A stretch of DNA of 64,000 bases from Prauserella endophytica (lineage in GTDB: Bacteria; Actinomycetota; Actinomycetes; Mycobacteriales; Pseudonocardiaceae), in contig NZ_SWMS01000009.1 in NCBI RefSeq assembly GCF_005146945.1, positions 124,001-188,000 on the forward strand. The letters run 5' to 3'. This document shows positions 50,740-60,024 of this stretch, piece after piece. A program made the translations under genes and the position numbers. The notes under the pieces were generated by a model. The model was not told where the DNA came from, did no database searches, and was given only the letters and a program-made list of their open reading frames with translations. The first letter of the stretch is position 1, and the number at the start of each line of letters is the position of its first letter.

Positions 50740-50812
50740 CGACTGGCGCCATCGAGGTGGAGCACCACCGGGGAGCGAAACAGGGCCGGCACCGCGCGCC
50801 TGGGTGTCCGCA
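50728..50812 (+). promoter_or_regulatory. ZTP (pfl) riboswitch upstream of glyA
   Basis: The conserved elements appear in order: GACTGGCG (about 50741-50748), a GGTGG-AGCA-CCACC hairpin (50756-50769 approximately) running into CGGGGAGCG, a variable linker, and the 3' hairpin with CGCCTGGGT (about 50797-50806). This matches the pfl/ZTP aptamer that senses ZMP/ZTP (low 10-formyl-THF) and often controls glyA in actinobacteria. The 5' edge overlaps the stop of the preceding gene. Boundaries are approximate. Confidence 0.88.
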
Positions 50813-50841
50813 CCGCCCTACGCATGCCAGGAGTCCGTGAC

Positions 50842-52110
50842 ATGACGCATCAGCCAGCGATTCCAACGTTGTCCTCCGCCGACCCCGAGATCGCCGGGTT
50901 GATCGAGGCGGAGGCCGCTCGTCAGCACGACAAGATCCGTCTCATCGCGTCGGAGAACTATGTGTCGCAGGCGGTGCTCGAGGCCACCGGCACGGTGCTC
51001 ACCAACAAGTACTCCGAAGGCTACGCGGGCAAGCGCTACTACGAGGGCCAGCAGCTGATCGATCCCGTCGAGCTGCTCGCCATCGAGCGCGCCAAGGCGG
51101 TGTTCGGCGTCGAGCACGCCAACGTGCAGCCCTACTCCGGCTCCCCTGCCAACCTCGCCGCCTACCTCGCGTTCGCGAAGCCCGGCGACACGGTGCTCGG
51201 CATGGCGCTGCCCGACGGCGGTCACCTCACCCACGGCTGGTCGGTCTCCGCCACGGGCAAGTGGTTCAACGCGGTGCGCTACGGCGTGCGCAAGGAGACC
51301 GGCAGGGTCGACCTCGACCAGGTGCGCGACCTCGCCCGCGAGCACCGGCCCAAGCTGATCTTCGCGGGCGGCACGGCCATCCCGCGCACCATCGACTTCC
51401 CCGCGTTCGCCGAGATCGCCCGCGAGGTCGACGCGGTGCTCGTGGCCGACATTGCGCACATCGCGGGTCTCGTCGCAGGTGGCGCGCACCCGTCGCCCGT
51501 CGGCCACGCCCAGGTGATCACCACCACCACGCACAAGACGTTGCGCGGTCCGCGCGGCGCGATGATCCTCTCCGACACCGAGCACGCCAAGGCCGTCGAC
51601 AAGGCCGTGTTCCCCGGCCTGCAGGGCGGTCCGCACAACCACACCACGGCCGCGATCGCCGTCGCGCTCGGCGAGGCCGCGAAGCCCGGCTTCCGCGACT
51701 ACGCCCACGCGATCGTCGCCAACGCCAGTGCGCTCGCAGAGGCCCTCATCGAGCGCGGCTACGACCTCGTCTCCGGTGGCACCGACAACCACCTGCTGCT
51801 GGTGGACCTCACCAACAAGCAGATCGGCGGCAAGCCGGCCGCGAGGGCGCTGGACGAGGCAGGCATCGAGCTGAACTACAACACCGTGCCGTTCGACCCG
51901 CGCAAGCCGTTCGACCCGTCCGGCATCCGCCTCGGCACGGCCGCGATCACCACCCGCGGGCTGAAGCCGGAGCACCAGCCGCTGATCGCCGAGTGGATCG
52001 ACCGCACCATCACCGCTGCCGTCGCAGAGGACACGGCGGCGCTGCAGAAGATCTCCGCCGAGGTCCGCGAGCTGCTCTCGGCGTTCCCGATCCCTGGCTA
52101 CCGGGCCTGA
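50842..52110 (+). CDS. glyA: Serine hydroxymethyltransferase
   Basis: A 422-residue PLP enzyme that converts serine and THF to glycine and methylene-THF. ASENYVS and YAGKRYYEG are conserved; the PLP Lys is in TTTTHKTLRGPRG (about 231). ATG at 50842 has AGGAG at proper spacing. A ZTP riboswitch sits just upstream, so expression should rise when one-carbon folates run low. It ends before a 17-bp stem terminator. Confidence 0.96.
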   Translation: MTHQPAIPTLSSADPEIAGLIEAEAARQHDKIRLIASENYVSQAVLEATGTVLTNKYSEGYAGKRYYEGQQLIDPVELLAIERAKAVFGVEHANVQPYSGSPANLAAYLAFAKPGDTVLGMALPDGGHLTHGWSVSATGKWFNAVRYGVRKETGRVDLDQVRDLAREHRPKLIFAGGTAIPRTIDFPAFAEIAREVDAVLVADIAHIAGLVAGGAHPSPVGHAQVITTTTHKTLRGPRGAMILSDTEHAKAVDKAVFPGLQGGPHNHTTAAIAVALGEAAKPGFRDYAHAIVANASALAEALIERGYDLVSGGTDNHLLLVDLTNKQIGGKPAARALDEAGIELNYNTVPFDPRKPFDPSGIRLGTAAITTRGLKPEHQPLIAEWIDRTITAAVAEDTAALQKISAEVRELLSAFPIPGYRA

Positions 52111-52115
52111 GTACG

Positions 52116-52153
52116 CCGAACGCCCCGTGGCCTGCCGGCCACGGGGCGTTCGG
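52116..52153. terminator. 17-bp stem bidirectional terminator
   Basis: Perfect 17-bp arms (52116-52132 and 52137-52153), loop TGCC, between convergent glyA and ppa. One of the strongest hairpins in the window. Confidence 0.88.
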
Positions 52154-52167
52154 AAGTGCCTTGGAGA

Positions 52168-52683
52168 TCAGTGCTCGCCGTCGTCGGCGGCCTGCTTCTC
52201 GCGGCGCTCGGCCTCACGCTCGTAGGAGCGCTTGATCTCGGTCTCCGCGTCGACGCGGCTGACCCACGTGGAGCCTTCCACGCTCTTGGCGGGCTCGAGG
52301 TCCTTGTACACCTGGAAGAAATGCTCGATCTCGAGCTTGTGGAACTCGTTCAGGTGGTGGATGTCGCGCAGGTGCTCCAGGCGGGGGTCGTCGGAGGGCA
52401 CCGCGAGGACCTTGTCGTCCGGGCCCTTCTCGTCACGCATGCGGAACATCCCGATGGCGCGGCACCGGATCAGGCAGCCCGGGAATGTGGGCTCCTGCAC
52501 CAGCACCAGCACATCCAGGGGGTCACCGTCCTGGCCGAGCGTGTCGTCGATGAAGCCGTAGTCGGCCGGGTACTGGGTGGCCGTGAACAGGGTGCGGTCG
52601 AGCTTGATGCGCCCCGTCTTGTGGTCCACCTCGTACTTGTTGCGCTCCCCCTTGGGGATCTCGATCGTGACGTCGAATTCCAC
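52168..52683 (-). CDS. ppa: Inorganic pyrophosphatase (soluble, family I)
   Basis: A 171-residue family I pyrophosphatase: [15 protein letters not shown] at the N-terminus and the metal-binding signature [21 protein letters not shown] chose GTG at 52683 because M. tuberculosis Ppa starts at the same point and GAGG stands 5 bases upstream; a longer frame from GTG at 52731 adds only Arg-rich sequence. The C-terminus carries an extra charged helix ([18 protein letters not shown]). It is divergent from dacB. Confidence 0.93.
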   Translation of the reverse strand: MEFDVTIEIPKGERNKYEVDHKTGRIKLDRTLFTATQYPADYGFIDDTLGQDGDPLDVLVLVQEPTFPGCLIRCRAIGMFRMRDEKGPDDKVLAVPSDDPRLEHLRDIHHLNEFHKLEIEHFFQVYKDLEPAKSVEGSTWVSRVDAETEIKRSYEREAERREKQAADDGEH

Positions 52684-52838
52684 GCCGTCCTCGCTGCCTC
52701 GTCGCCTGCGTGCCGCGTCCGGGCGGCTCACATTGTCCAGTTACCGTCCTCACTAGTGTGGACCACGGATCGGACGGGTGCCGCACTGCTGGCCGCAAGT
52801 GTGACGTTGGCCCCGTCGAAGGCGGCGAGGAGGGGTGT

Positions 52839-54692
52839 GTGCCCGGCACGGACGAGACGCCAGAGCCCGCGTGGCCGTCGGCCGACCACGACACGGCAGG
52901 CGAGAACGAGCCGGAGGGCAGAACCCACGAGCTGCCGATGCCGAACGCGAGCCTGCCGGAGCAGCCCACGGTCTTCGTGCCCAAGCCCCCCGCTGCGCCG
53001 GTGCCCCGGCCGCAGCAGCCGCCACGCCCGCAGGCCCGACCCCAGCCCCAACCCCACGCACAACCTCCGCCACGACCTCAGCAGGCGCCACCACCTCCGG
53101 CTCCGGATCCGCGACCGCAGCAACAACAACAGCAGGCACAGCCGGCGCAGGCCCCCGGGCGCATCGAGATCAAGCCCGCGAACGCTCACGCCGTGCCCAT
53201 GCGGATCGAGCCGACCGGGCAGCAGCACCCCGCCGAGACGAAAGCCGAGGCCGGGGAGCCGCAGCGGGAGCCGGCAGCCGAGGGCCCGCCCAAGCGCAGG
53301 CGCCGCGCGTGGTGGATAGCCGGTGCGGCCGTGGTGCTCGTGGTGGCGCTGGGCGTCGCCGCGGCGTTGCCCTATGTCTCCAACCGCCTCGGCCTGCCGT
53401 GGGCTCCGAACGCGCCGAAGGGCGACCCGCCGCGGCCGATCGCCGTCAGCCGCGACCTCGCGGGCCCGTCGACCTCGGGTCCCGCGCCGACCCCCGCAGG
53501 GGTCTCGCAGGCCATTTCCGGGGCCGTGAGCAACCCGGCGCTCGGCACGCTCACCGGCACGGTGATCGACCCGGTCAGCGGCACGACGCTGTGGGAGAAG
53601 AACGCGGGACAGCCGATCACGCCCGCGTCCACCACCAAGGTCCTCACCGCCGCGGCCGCGCTGCTGGCCCTCGATCACGGCACCCAGTTCTCGACCAAGG
53701 TCGTCGAGGGCTCCCAGCCGGGCAGCGTCGTGCTGGTCGCAGGCGGTGACATCACCCTCTCCTCGCTGCCAGACGGGCAGGAGTCGGTCTACCGGGGCGC
53801 AGCGCACCTCGACGACCTCGTCGCCCAGGTGAAGGAGGCCACCGGCGGCGACGTCAGCCAGGTCCAGCTCGACCTCAGCGCGTTCACCGGGCCCACGTCG
53901 GCGGAGGGCTGGGCGCCAGAGGACGCGCCGTCCACGTACATGGCTCCCGTCGAGCCCGCCATGCTCGACGGCGGACGCAGCGTGCCCGACGACGACGGGT
54001 CGATGCGCACCGGCAGGCCCGCCGAACAGCTCGCCGGTGAACTCGCGAGCAGGCTCGGCGCGCAGGTCGCGAGCACCCCGGCCACCACGGCGCCGCAGGG
54101 TGCCCGCGTGCTCGGCGAGGTGAAGTCAGCGCCGCTGACCGAGCTCGTCGACACCGCCCTGTCGATCTCCGACAACCTCCTCGCCGACGTGATCGCGCGG
54201 CACGTCGCGATCGCAGAGGGCGCCGAGCCGTCGTTCACCGGCGGCGCGCAGGCGACGCTCGACGTGCTCTCCCGCAACGGGTTCGACGTCACCGGAGTCG
54301 AGCTGAGCGACGGCAGTGGATTGTCCCTGCGCAACAAGGTCCCCGCGAAGCTGCTCGGCGAGCTGCTCTCGGTCGCGGCCGCACCGGACGGCAAGGGCGA
54401 CCCGCGCACCGCGAAGCTGCGCCCGCTGCTCGGCGGCCTCCCCGTCGCCGGTGGCAGCGGCACGCTGGCCGAGCGCTACACCGAGGGCGCCGCCGCCGAG
54501 GGCAAGGGATGGGTCCGCGGCAAGACCGGCACGATCCCCTCCGACGGCATCAACTCCCTCGCCGGACTCGTGCTCGACACCGACGGGCGGGTGCTGGTGT
54601 TCGCGCTCATGACCGTGGGCTCGCAGACCGAGGCCGGACGGGCGGGGCTGGACGCGATCACGGCGACTCTGCGCGGGTGTGGCTGCGGCTGA
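52839..54692 (+). CDS. dacB: D-alanyl-D-alanine carboxypeptidase/endopeptidase (PBP4 family) with long cytoplasmic tail
   Basis: A 617-residue membrane-anchored PBP4-type enzyme. Residues 1-150 are cytoplasmic and low complexity (Pro/Gln-rich, including a run of six Gln), then KRRRRAWW and one membrane helix (about 155-178). The catalytic domain has SxxK in PASTTKVL (about 263-266), SDN in SISDNLLAD (about 444) and KTG in GKTGTIPS (about 562). It trims or cleaves peptidoglycan cross-links. GTG at 52839 follows GAGGAGGGG. From memory the order ppa-dacB-Zn protease-tilS-hpt matches Rv3628-Rv3624c. Confidence 0.9.
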   Translation: MPGTDETPEPAWPSADHDTAGENEPEGRTHELPMPNASLPEQPTVFVPKPPAAPVPRPQQPPRPQARPQPQPHAQPPPRPQQAPPPPAPDPRPQQQQQQAQPAQAPGRIEIKPANAHAVPMRIEPTGQQHPAETKAEAGEPQREPAAEGPPKRRRRAWWIAGAAVVLVVALGVAAALPYVSNRLGLPWAPNAPKGDPPRPIAVSRDLAGPSTSGPAPTPAGVSQAISGAVSNPALGTLTGTVIDPVSGTTLWEKNAGQPITPASTTKVLTAAAALLALDHGTQFSTKVVEGSQPGSVVLVAGGDITLSSLPDGQESVYRGAAHLDDLVAQVKEATGGDVSQVQLDLSAFTGPTSAEGWAPEDAPSTYMAPVEPAMLDGGRSVPDDDGSMRTGRPAEQLAGELASRLGAQVASTPATTAPQGARVLGEVKSAPLTELVDTALSISDNLLADVIARHVAIAEGAEPSFTGGAQATLDVLSRNGFDVTGVELSDGSGLSLRNKVPAKLLGELLSVAAAPDGKGDPRTAKLRPLLGGLPVAGGSGTLAERYTEGAAAEGKGWVRGKTGTIPSDGINSLAGLVLDTDGRVLVFALMTVGSQTEAGRAGLDAITATLRGCGCG

Positions 54693-54713
54693 CGAACGGG
54701 TAGCGTCGGGAAC

Positions 54714-55772
54714 GTGAACACGGTGAACCAGCAGTCGCAGGCGAATCCGCTGGTCGACTGGTCCGTGGCCGCTTCGGCCGGCGCCTACCTCGTGCGTGGT
54801 GGTCCCGTCGTGCCGAGGGAGGAGGCCGAGCGCGCGGTCACCGAGCTGCGCGAGCTGACCGTCGACGCGGAGCGGCACGTCCGCGACCTGACCGGCCTCG
54901 GCGCGGGGCTGCCGCTGCTGCCCGGTGACGTCGTCGACCGGCCGGGCTGGGTGCGCGCCGCCGCGGCCGGGCTCGACGAGCTCACCAGCCGCGCACTGCC
55001 GAGCGGACCGGGTGGCCCGTTGACGCCGCTCGTCGCGGGCGGCGCCGGCCTCCAGACCGGTGTGGTGCTGGCGTTCCTCGGCGCCCGCGTGCTCGGGCAG
55101 TACGACCCGTTCGGCGGCGAGGACAAGGAGGGCAGGCTCCTGCTGGTCGCCCCCAACGTCGTCACCGCGCAGCGCGCGATGGGCGTGTCCGGACGCGACT
55201 TCCGGCTGTGGGTGTGCCTGCACGAGTGCACTCACCGGCTGCAGTTCACCGCGGTCCCGTGGCTGCGCGACTACTTCGCCGACGAGGTGGCGGCGCTCGT
55301 CGGCGGGCTCGCCGACAGCGACGGCCTCGGCACCGTCCTCAGCAGGTTGCCCGAGACGCTCAAGGAGGCGCGGCGTGCCAAGTCGGACGGCTCGATGGGC
55401 CTCGCCGAGCTGCTGCAGTCGCCGCAGCAGCGGGCCGTCTTCGACAAGCTGCTGGCGCTCTCCACTCTGCTGGAGGGCCACGCCGACTACGTGATGGACG
55501 CCGTGGGCCCCGATGTGGTCCCCAGCGTCGCGACGATCCGCCGCCGGTTCACCGAGCGCCGCAAGGGCGGCGGCCTGCTCGACCGGCTGCTGCGCAGCCT
55601 GCTCGGCGTCGACGCGAAGATCCGGCAGTACGCGCTGGGCGCGAAGTTCACGAAGCACGTGATCGACGAGGTCGGCATGGAGGGTTTCAACGCCGTGTGG
55701 CGCTCGCCCGTCACCCTGCCGACCCGGGCCGAGATCAGGGATCCGCAGGCGTGGGTTCGCCGGATGCGCTGA
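54714..55772 (+). CDS. Zinc-dependent metalloprotease-like protein (DUF2342)
   Basis: A 352-residue protein annotated in relatives as zinc-dependent metalloprotease or F420-biosynthesis-associated. The zinc motif is CLHECTHRLQF (HExxH with H/E/C/T/H), with a third ligand likely in LLEGHADYVMD. Gly-rich PLLPGDVVDRPGWV and DPFGGEDKEGRLLLVAPN are also family-typical. Proteolysis is not established. The GTG at 54714 is 21 bp after dacB. It overlaps tilS by 22 bp. Confidence 0.87.
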   Translation: MNTVNQQSQANPLVDWSVAASAGAYLVRGGPVVPREEAERAVTELRELTVDAERHVRDLTGLGAGLPLLPGDVVDRPGWVRAAAAGLDELTSRALPSGPGGPLTPLVAGGAGLQTGVVLAFLGARVLGQYDPFGGEDKEGRLLLVAPNVVTAQRAMGVSGRDFRLWVCLHECTHRLQFTAVPWLRDYFADEVAALVGGLADSDGLGTVLSRLPETLKEARRAKSDGSMGLAELLQSPQQRAVFDKLLALSTLLEGHADYVMDAVGPDVVPSVATIRRRFTERRKGGGLLDRLLRSLLGVDAKIRQYALGAKFTKHVIDEVGMEGFNAVWRSPVTLPTRAEIRDPQAWVRRMR

Positions 55773-56716
55773 GCGCCGTCCGCAGGGCCGTGCGGGACTT
55801 TCTGGCCCGCCACGAGTACCTGGTCGCGGGCGGAGAGCTGTTCGTCGCGGTTTCGGGCGGAGCCGACTCGCTCGCGCTCACCGACGCCGCCGCGCGGGCG
55901 GCGCACCGGGCCGGGCTGCGCCTGACCGCACTCGTCGTCGACCACCGGCTGCAGGACGGCTCCGCCGAGGTCGCCGCGACGGCCGCCGCCACCGCGCGCA
56001 AGCTCGGCGCCGACGAGGCGAGGGTGCTCACCGTGACCGTGTCCGGTCCCGGCGGGCTCGAGGCGGCCGCCCGCACCGCGCGCTACTCGGCACTGCGCCG
56101 CGCCCTGCCGGAGGAGGGCGGGCTCGTGTTGCTCGGCCACACCCGCGACGACCAGGCCGAGACCGTGCTACTCGGGCTGGGCCGGGGCTCGGGGCCGAGA
56201 TCGGTCGCCGGGATGCGACCGCTCGACCCGCCGTGGGGTCGGCCGCTGCTCGCGCTGCCGAGGTCGGCCACCGCCCGCGCGTGTGCCGAGCTCGGCGTCG
56301 AGCCGTGGACCGACCCGCACAACGCCGACCCCCGCTACACGCGGGTGCGGCTGCGGCGCGAGGTGCTGCCCCTGCTGGAGGACGTCCTCAACGGAGGTGT
56401 CGCCGCCGCGCTCGCCCGCACCGCGGCGCAGTTGCGGGAGGACAGCGATGCCCTCGACGGCCTCGCCGCGGAGCTGCTGGAGCGGGCGCGCGACGGGGCG
56501 ACGCTCGACGTGGGCGTGCTCGCGCAGGCGCAGGCGGCACTGCGGCGGCGTGCACTGCGCACGTGGCTTCTCGACGCCGGCGTGCGTGAGCTGACCGACG
56601 CCCACCTGCGTTCGGTCGACGCGCTCGTCGGTGAATGGCGGGGGCAGGGAGGCGTGTGGCTACCCGGCAATTTTGAAGCGCGCAGATCACGTGGAAAGCT
56701 CTGCGTGGAAGCGTGA
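55751..56716 (+). CDS. tilS: tRNA(Ile)-lysidine synthase
   Basis: A 321-residue PP-loop ATPase: [15 protein letters not shown] (SGGxDS), VDHRLQDGS and [15 protein letters not shown]. It converts C34 of tRNA-Ile2 (CAU) to lysidine and is essential in most bacteria. The short C-terminal part matches the compact actinobacterial form. GTG at 55751 lies within the preceding gene (22-bp overlap). Its stop overlaps the hpt GTG. Confidence 0.94.
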   Translation: MGSPDALSAVRRAVRDFLARHEYLVAGGELFVAVSGGADSLALTDAAARAAHRAGLRLTALVVDHRLQDGSAEVAATAAATARKLGADEARVLTVTVSGPGGLEAAARTARYSALRRALPEEGGLVLLGHTRDDQAETVLLGLGRGSGPRSVAGMRPLDPPWGRPLLALPRSATARACAELGVEPWTDPHNADPRYTRVRLRREVLPLLEDVLNGGVAAALARTAAQLREDSDALDGLAAELLERARDGATLDVGVLAQAQAALRRRALRTWLLDAGVRELTDAHLRSVDALVGEWRGQGGVWLPGNFEARRSRGKLCVEA

Positions 56717-57306
56717 AGGCTCCCGAACCCACCACAAGAGGGGACTGGCCCGTGTACGAAGGCGACATCGCCTCCGTGCTCATCACCGAGCAAGAGATCA
56801 AAGACAAGATCGCGGAGCTGGCCGAGAAGGTCGCTGCCGACTACCCGCAGGAAGGCCGGGGGGCGGACCTCGTGCTGGTCGGCGTGTTGAAGGGCGCGGT
56901 CATGTTCATGACCGACTTCGCAAGGGCGCTGCCCATTCCGGCGCAGATGGAGTTCATGGCCGTCTCGTCGTACGGCTCGGCCACCTCCTCGTCGGGCGTC
57001 GTGCGGATCCTCAAGGACCTCGACCGCGACATCGCGGGCAGGGACGTGCTGATCGTCGAGGACATCGTCGACTCGGGACTGACCTTGTCGTGGCTGCTCA
57101 AGAACCTGAGCGCCCGCAACCCGGCATCGCTCAACGTGGTCTCGCTGCTGCGCAAGCGCGAGGCCGTGCAGGTGGATGTCCCCGTGCGCTACATCGGTTT
57201 CGACATCCCGAACGAATTCGTGATCGGGTACGGGCTCGACTACGCGGAGCGTTACCGCGACCTGCCGTTCATCGGGACGTTGGATCCGAAGGTTTACTCC
57301 TCGTAG
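56713..57306 (+). CDS. hpt: Hypoxanthine phosphoribosyltransferase
   Basis: A 197-residue purine salvage enzyme: [16 protein letters not shown] (pyrophosphate loop), [14 protein letters not shown] flexible loop and the PRPP motif [17 protein letters not shown] at 56713 overlaps the tilS stop. However GTG at 56752 (VYEGDI...) has GAGGGGA at 7-base spacing and would give 184 residues; it may be the true start. Confidence 0.94.
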   Translation: MKAPEPTTRGDWPVYEGDIASVLITEQEIKDKIAELAEKVAADYPQEGRGADLVLVGVLKGAVMFMTDFARALPIPAQMEFMAVSSYGSATSSSGVVRILKDLDRDIAGRDVLIVEDIVDSGLTLSWLLKNLSARNPASLNVVSLLRKREAVQVDVPVRYIGFDIPNEFVIGYGLDYAERYRDLPFIGTLDPKVYSS

Positions 57307-57452
57307 TCGCAGGTGAACGCATTGCGTCACCATCAGTGATGCGGAACCCTGAGCACCGAGAACGCGTCATACGGGCACAGCTGTTGCGTTAACCTAAGCG
57401 AAGATCACAGGCGTTTTTCTGGCTGTGCTGGGGACAGGAGAGAGCGGAAAAG

Positions 57453-57821
57453 ATGGGGAACAGCAGCTACGCGGATGCCGCCGCGTTCCGGGCCGCGGCC
57501 GCGACCGGTCAGGTCGGCGTCGATCCCGACGCCGCACAGGGTGTGTTGAACAAGATCCGCACCGGCAAGGACGAGGTCGAGGCGCTGCTGGCGAACGCGG
57601 GAGCGCTCGCGACGCAGCCCAAGCTGGGAGCCAACCCGGTGGGCAACGCCATCGCCGCGAAGTTCTCCGAGCGCGCCGACGGGGGCGGCGACTCGTACGC
57701 GCAGGCGCTGCAGAACCTCTACACCCAGTACGAGCAGGCCGAGCAGGCCATCCTCACGGCGATGAGCCGTTACCACGAGATCGACGAGGCCGGCGCCGAC
57801 CCGTTCCGCGGTCAGGCGTAA
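57453..57821 (+). CDS. Small type VII secretion substrate-like protein (PE/EspC-like, YxxxD)
   Basis: A 122-residue, mostly helical protein. The C-terminal part SRYHEIDEAG contains YxxxD, the general ESX export signal, after a helix (LQNLYTQYEQAEQAILTAM). Helix-turn-helix layout with two long helices fits a WXG100/PE-like fold. It is followed after 18 bp by a PPE-like protein with a WxG motif, and then by two EspG-like chaperones, so it is probably exported as a heterodimer. I do not recognise a named family. Confidence 0.72.
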   Translation: MGNSSYADAAAFRAAAATGQVGVDPDAAQGVLNKIRTGKDEVEALLANAGALATQPKLGANPVGNAIAAKFSERADGGGDSYAQALQNLYTQYEQAEQAILTAMSRYHEIDEAGADPFRGQA

Positions 57822-57839
57822 TCCAGGGGGAGCGAAGAC

Positions 57840-59195
57840 ATGGCATTCGAGAACTCCGGTCAGCCGCAACCGGGCTCCACGGTTCCGCTGGGGGACAACT
57901 CCGAGGTCGCGGACATCGTCCAGCAGGCGAGGGGCCGTGCCGACGGCTTCGCATACGGCGACGACCGCGCGATCGGCGACCGGCCGAACTGGCACGCGCA
58001 GGAGAGCCAGCAGCTCTACAACTTCGCCACGGTCAACAACGAGCCGGGCACGGCCGAGGAACTCGGCCATTCGTGGTCGAACCACAGCGCGAGCCTCAGC
58101 AGGGCCTCCGAGGATCTCTACAACGCGATCTCCGAACTCGGTGCCGCGTGGATCGGCCAGGGTGCCGGTGCGGCGCAGGGCGCCCTCGTCGGCATCGCCA
58201 ACTCCAGCGCGCAGGCCTCCGAGGCGGCCAACACGATGAGCTCGCGGCTCGCGCAGCAGGCCGCGGCCGCCGCCGAGCTGAAGAAGATGCCGCAGCCGGT
58301 CGAGTTCGACCCCGGTCAGCAGACCGCGGCCATGCTGGCGGGTGGGCCCGCCGCGATGGTCAAGGACATGAAGCCGCAGTTCGACGCCGCCAACGACGTG
58401 AAGGCCCAGCAGGTCGCGTACCTGGAGGCCTACACCACGGCGATGTCGGAGATCGACGGCACGACCCCGAGCTTCGGGCCCGAGTCGCTCGGCCTCAAGC
58501 CGCTGGCGGGCACGCCCGGCTCGTACGCGGGCCCGGTCGGCGGCGTCGGCGGCTACGGGGGCCCCGGCGCGGGTGCTCCCGGCGCAATGCTCGCCGGCCT
58601 CGGCGCAACCCCGCCCATCGTCACCCAGGGCGCGGACAACGGCGTCGCCGCCTCCGGCTTCACCGGTGGTCCGCACCAGGCGCCGCCGCAGGCGCCCGCC
58701 GCGGCCGCACCGGCTCCGGGACCGGGCGCGGGCACGGGCACCGGGGCGGGCTCCGTTCCCGCCGCACCCCCGGCGTCCAGCGGCGGTCCGAACCTCGCCG
58801 CGCTCGGCGGCGCGGTCGCCGGTGGCGCTCTCGGCTACGCGGGGGCCCGCTCTCTGGCCAAGGGCAGCCGCAGTGGCAGCACCAAGCAGTCGTCCACCGA
58901 CACCACGGCCTCGGGCAACAGCCAGCAGGCAGGCAGCGCCGCCTCGGTCGCGCCGCAGCAGCAGGGTGTCGTGAACCCGGCGGGCACCATCGGCGGTGCC
59001 GCCACGCCGCCCGCCGCCCCGATGGGGGGCATGGGCGGTATGGGTGCTGGTGCCGCGCAGCAGGAGGAGGACAAGGAGCACACGCACGCCTCCTTCCTCA
59101 TCGAGGCGGACCCCGACGAGACCTTCGGCGCCACGCAGGCCACGCCGCCGCCGGTGCTCGGCGCCTGGGGACCCGACGACGACGAGGAGCGGTAG
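57840..59195 (+). CDS. PPE/WXG-like ESX substrate with long Gly/Ala/Pro C-terminus
   Basis: A 451-residue protein. The N-terminal 200 residues are helical and contain WxG in ELGAAWIGQGAG (about 103), as in PPE proteins. From about 225 the sequence is Gly/Pro/Ala-rich low complexity, ending in an acidic tail (FLIEADPDETFG ... DDDEER). Short Ser/Thr-rich and GGMGGMG stretches follow. With the preceding YxxxD protein it forms the PE/PPE-type pair. ATG at 57840 follows GGGGGAG. Confidence 0.74.
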   Translation: MAFENSGQPQPGSTVPLGDNSEVADIVQQARGRADGFAYGDDRAIGDRPNWHAQESQQLYNFATVNNEPGTAEELGHSWSNHSASLSRASEDLYNAISELGAAWIGQGAGAAQGALVGIANSSAQASEAANTMSSRLAQQAAAAAELKKMPQPVEFDPGQQTAAMLAGGPAAMVKDMKPQFDAANDVKAQQVAYLEAYTTAMSEIDGTTPSFGPESLGLKPLAGTPGSYAGPVGGVGGYGGPGAGAPGAMLAGLGATPPIVTQGADNGVAASGFTGGPHQAPPQAPAAAAPAPGPGAGTGTGAGSVPAAPPASSGGPNLAALGGAVAGGALGYAGARSLAKGSRSGSTKQSSTDTTASGNSQQAGSAASVAPQQQGVVNPAGTIGGAATPPAAPMGGMGGMGAGAAQQEEDKEHTHASFLIEADPDETFGATQATPPPVLGAWGPDDDEER

Positions 59196-59198
59196 GCG

Positions 59199-59990
59199 GT
59201 GTCGGTGCGGCTCACTCCGCTGGAGTTCGACTTCCTGTGGGAGTCCGCCGGCATCGGTGAACTGCCCTACCCACTCCAGGTCCGCTCCCACGGCGAGACG
59301 ATGGAGGAGCGCGCCACGCTGCGCCAGCAGGTGCTCGCCGAGCTGGCGCGGCGCGGCATCGTCGACGACCAGGGCAGGCCGCAGCCGCACATCGAGGACC
59401 TGCTCGGGGTGATCGCCGGCTCCGACGTGAGCCTGGACTCCGTGCAGATCAGCGCGCCGAGCGCCGAGCCGCAACTGGCCGTCGTCGCCGCGCTGGGCTC
59501 GCAGGGCACCATGCTGATCAGGGATCCGCAGGGGTTCTTCGTCGACCGGGTGCCCTCGGACGGGCTCGCGAGCGCGATCGTCGGCCTGCTGCCCGCCGCC
59601 CCGCGTGGCAAGGAGAAGTCGATCACGGTCCCGCTCGAGCAGCTGCTGTCCGGGCCTGGTGTCGACTTCATGCAGCGCAGGGCGCCCTCTCCCGACGGAG
59701 GACGCGCGAGCGTGGACGAGGACCGCAAGGCGCTGGCCCGGCTGCACGCGCAGCCGCGCCAGCGCGGTGGGCAGATCGGTGCCAACGCGCGCAGCCGCAC
59801 CGGCAGCAAGAGCCGGATGCCAGTGCTGAGCTGGTTCGACACCGAGACCGGGCGGTACTTCACACAGGCGACACGGGGCCGGGACGGTCGCGACTGGATC
59901 ACGATCGCGCCCGCCGACGCCGCGACCCTGCGGCACCGGCTCTCCGAGATGCTGGCCGGGGCGGTGAGCTCCACCGCGGCACCGCTCTGA
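59199..59990 (+). CDS. EspG-like ESX secretion chaperone (first of two)
   Basis: A 263-residue EspG-family protein: LTPLEFDFLWESAGIGELPYP at the start (20-residue cut), then VFVDRVPSDGLASAIVGLLP-type core and C-terminal VLSWFDTETGRYF and ITIAPADAATLRHRL. EspG proteins bind PPE partners before ESX secretion. It begins 3 bp after the PPE-like gene; GTG at 59205 is an alternative start. Confidence 0.87.
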   Translation: MSVRLTPLEFDFLWESAGIGELPYPLQVRSHGETMEERATLRQQVLAELARRGIVDDQGRPQPHIEDLLGVIAGSDVSLDSVQISAPSAEPQLAVVAALGSQGTMLIRDPQGFFVDRVPSDGLASAIVGLLPAAPRGKEKSITVPLEQLLSGPGVDFMQRRAPSPDGGRASVDEDRKALARLHAQPRQRGGQIGANARSRTGSKSRMPVLSWFDTETGRYFTQATRGRDGRDWITIAPADAATLRHRLSEMLAGAVSSTAAPL

Positions 59991-60024
59991 GCCCGACCCC
60001 GTCAGCTAGTCTTCCCAGCGAACC

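Noticed and set aside
57405-59936. Very long minus-strand frame (843 codons) antisense to the ESX substrate genes
   Set aside because: His/Arg/Gly-rich shadow typical of GC-rich DNA; the plus-strand genes have ribosome binding sites, sensible motifs and codon bias.
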